Shown here: positions 62,920-64,000 of the stretch, in pieces
How the letters are laid out: each line of letters starts with the position of its first letter
Position numbering within the stretch: the first letter of the stretch is position 1
NCBI GenBank assembly: GCA_022184915.1
Contig: JAGTJU010000003.1
Location: 124,001-188,000, forward strand
Length of the DNA: 64,000 bases
Reading direction: 5' to 3'
Source: Myxococcales bacterium
GTDB taxonomy: Bacteria; Myxococcota_A; Polyangia; Fen-1088
The notes under the pieces: model-generated
What the model saw: only the letters and a program-made list of their open reading frames with translations
Databases searched by the model: none
What the model was told of the DNA's origin: nothing
Position numbers and translations under genes: made by a program

Positions 62920-64000
62920 CACCAACCACTCTTGACGCATTCCACGATTCTGTGGACGTCTTCTTCGGTGATTTCTTCGTGGCAAGGAAGGGACAACTGT
63001 TGGGCGTCGAAACGTTCCTGTCCGGGGAGCTCGGGTGTGACCCCTCCCAACACACGATTCCGGTCGATTCGGCGGTGCACTACGGAGCACGGGATCCCGT
63101 GCTCCTTAAGCTTGCGTACCAAGTTGAGCCGCTGTTCAACGAGGACGGTAAATAGCCACCACGACGGAGAACTGCCCTGGTGGACCGCCGGAAGTGTTAA
63201 CCCTGGCACCTCAGCAAGGTGATGAAAGTACGCGAGGGCGATGTCTCGCCGGCGGCGCAGTCGTTCGGGAAAGGATGCCAGGTTCCCCATCCCAACCGCC
63301 GCAGCTAGGTCGTTCATGTGGTATTTGAACCCCAGATCTGAGAGGTTGTACTGTCGCTCTCCTAGTTCATCGGGGACTGCCGTTGCCCGGTCAATGCCGA
63401 ACCATCTAAGCCGGCTTACTGTTCTCTCGTCTTGTTCGCTGAGCGAGCAAATCGCTCCTCCGTCGCCAGTAGTGAGGTGTTTGATCGCTTGAAACGAGAA
63501 GCACGTGAACCTCGATATCGCACCGACTGGCGTACCTTTGTACAAGGCCCCGAGCGCATGCGCCGCATCCTCCACCACTGCGAGGCCGTGCTGCTGGGCG
63601 AGCGATCCGATCTCGTCCATCTCGCAGGGTATACCCGCCCAGTGCACCGGCATGACTGCCTTCGTTCTCTCCGTGATCCTAGACGCAGCAGAACTGACAT
63701 CTAAGTTGCCGGTCGTGGCATCGATATCGGCAAATACGGGCCGTGCCCCCGCCATGAGCACGGAGAGCCCGCTTGCGACAAATGTTTGGGGCGGAAGAAT
63801 GACTTCGTCGCCAGGTCCTACCCCCGCCGCGACGAGGGATAGATGGAGAGCAGACGTGCCGCTGTTCACCAAGCGAGGCCTGACGAGGCCTAACGACCGC
63901 TCGAGCGCCTGCTCGAAGCTACGAGCGACCGGCCCTTCGCTCAGGCGTCCAGAACGAAGTACATCAACTGCTAGGCGAATGGCCTCGTCGGAAACGTGCG
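62919..64000 (-). CDS. DegT/DnrJ/EryC1 sugar aminotransferase (partial, 5' end beyond window)
   Basis: About 360 residues are present; the frame is open to 64000, so the start lies further right. Motifs: LRSGRLSEGPVARSFEQALE, NSGTSALHLSLVAAGVGPGD, ILPPQTFVASGLSVLMAGA, HWAGIPCEMDEI, AVVEDAAHALGALYKG, and the PLP-lysine site FSFQAIKHLTTGDGGA. It makes a 3- or 4-amino-sugar nucleotide for the polysaccharide. Followed by the acyltransferase, the usual partner for N-acylation. Confidence 0.9.
   Translation of the reverse strand, partial: HVSDEAIRLAVDVLRSGRLSEGPVARSFEQALERSLGLVRPRLVNSGTSALHLSLVAAGVGPGDEVILPPQTFVASGLSVLMAGARPVFADIDATTGNLDVSSAASRITERTKAVMPVHWAGIPCEMDEIGSLAQQHGLAVVEDAAHALGALYKGTPVGAISRFTCFSFQAIKHLTTGDGGAICSLSEQDERTVSRLRWFGIDRATAVPDELGERQYNLSDLGFKYHMNDLAAAVGMGNLASFPERLRRRRDIALAYFHHLAEVPGLTLPAVHQGSSPSWWLFTVLVEQRLNLVRKLKEHGIPCSVVHRRIDRNRVLGGVTPELPGQERFDAQQLSLPCHEEITEEDVHRIVECVKSGW

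Noticed and set aside
1-64000. tRNA or rRNA genes and a phage attachment site
   Set aside because: No cloverleaf-like or rRNA-like sequence was recognised by eye and no duplicated tRNA end borders the islands. A dedicated search would be needed to exclude them.

Overview
The window looks like a chromosomal segment of a GC-rich, predatory or social delta-type bacterium, most likely a member of the Myxococcota (Polyangia-like). This is inferred from gene style: GTG starts and 4-bp GTGA/ATGA overlaps, RCC1-repeat and PEGA lipoproteins, a satellite VgrG/Rhs island without T6SS core genes, and a large family of Rpn-like nucleases in tandem. No rRNA or tRNA gene was recognised. The left 14 kb and the right 21 kb are visibly less GC-rich than the middle, which fits transferred accessory blocks at both ends.

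Region 1 (1-8.3 kb): the tail of a possible M23-type peptidase, an immunity-like gene (402-770), an RCC1 lipoprotein, a run of exported proteins (PEGA/TPR protein, lipoprotein, collagen-like protein, Asp-box lipoprotein) and a protein with a diadenylate-cyclase-like (DisA_N family) C-terminus.

Region 2 (8.5-23.8 kb): a polymorphic-toxin island, transcribed leftwards. The working operon is small protein, VgrG with a long N-terminal extension, TPR adaptor, a 1466-aa Rhs effector and an immunity gene. Downstream lie an orphan four-repeat CRISPR, a truncated IS3-type element, and a 5'-truncated Rhs copy that keeps a different tip and its own immunity gene. Further left is a decayed third tip whose pseudogene immunity partner duplicates 402-770. 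Both intact tips carry the residue pattern of ADP-ribosyl cyclase/CD38-type NAD-consuming enzymes (FWS, TLE, W-x3-S, late Glu), and their two immunity proteins resemble each other. A 2.1-kb near-identical direct repeat joins the complete and truncated rhs genes and gives a direct route for tip swapping.

Region 3 (23.9-34.8 kb): a tightly coupled rightward operon encodes a small protein, a coiled-coil protein, a MurG-like GT-B glycosyltransferase and three radical SAM proteins. The last two are tandem homologues with an unusual Cys-rich C-terminus. Downstream are a membrane-anchored repeat protein, a CASTOR/POLLUX-like RCK channel, a SEC-C protein and a nucleotidyltransferase-like protein. I do not recognise the six-gene operon as a described pathway, and it is the best candidate here for a new system.

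Region 4 (34.9-40.2 kb): six tandem Rpn/PD-(D/E)XK-like genes, three intact and three broken by traceable deletions. Each carries an in-frame 12-bp minisatellite (GEAR units) of different length. The sixth copy is fused in frame to an O-antigen ligase because one base change removed a stop.

Region 5 (40.2-64 kb): a surface polysaccharide locus. It contains UDP-xylose synthase-like SDR, Gfo/Idh oxidoreductases (one fused to an alcohol-dehydrogenase domain), four GT-B glycosyltransferases, a GT2 and a GT11 fucosyltransferase. Methyltransferases (class I, FkbM, DUF268), a Wzx-type flippase, Wzy-type polymerase, Wzc-type tyrosine autokinase, an acyltransferase and a DegT aminotransferase complete it. 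Together they would make, modify, flip, polymerise and export a fucosylated, probably amino-sugar-containing repeat unit.
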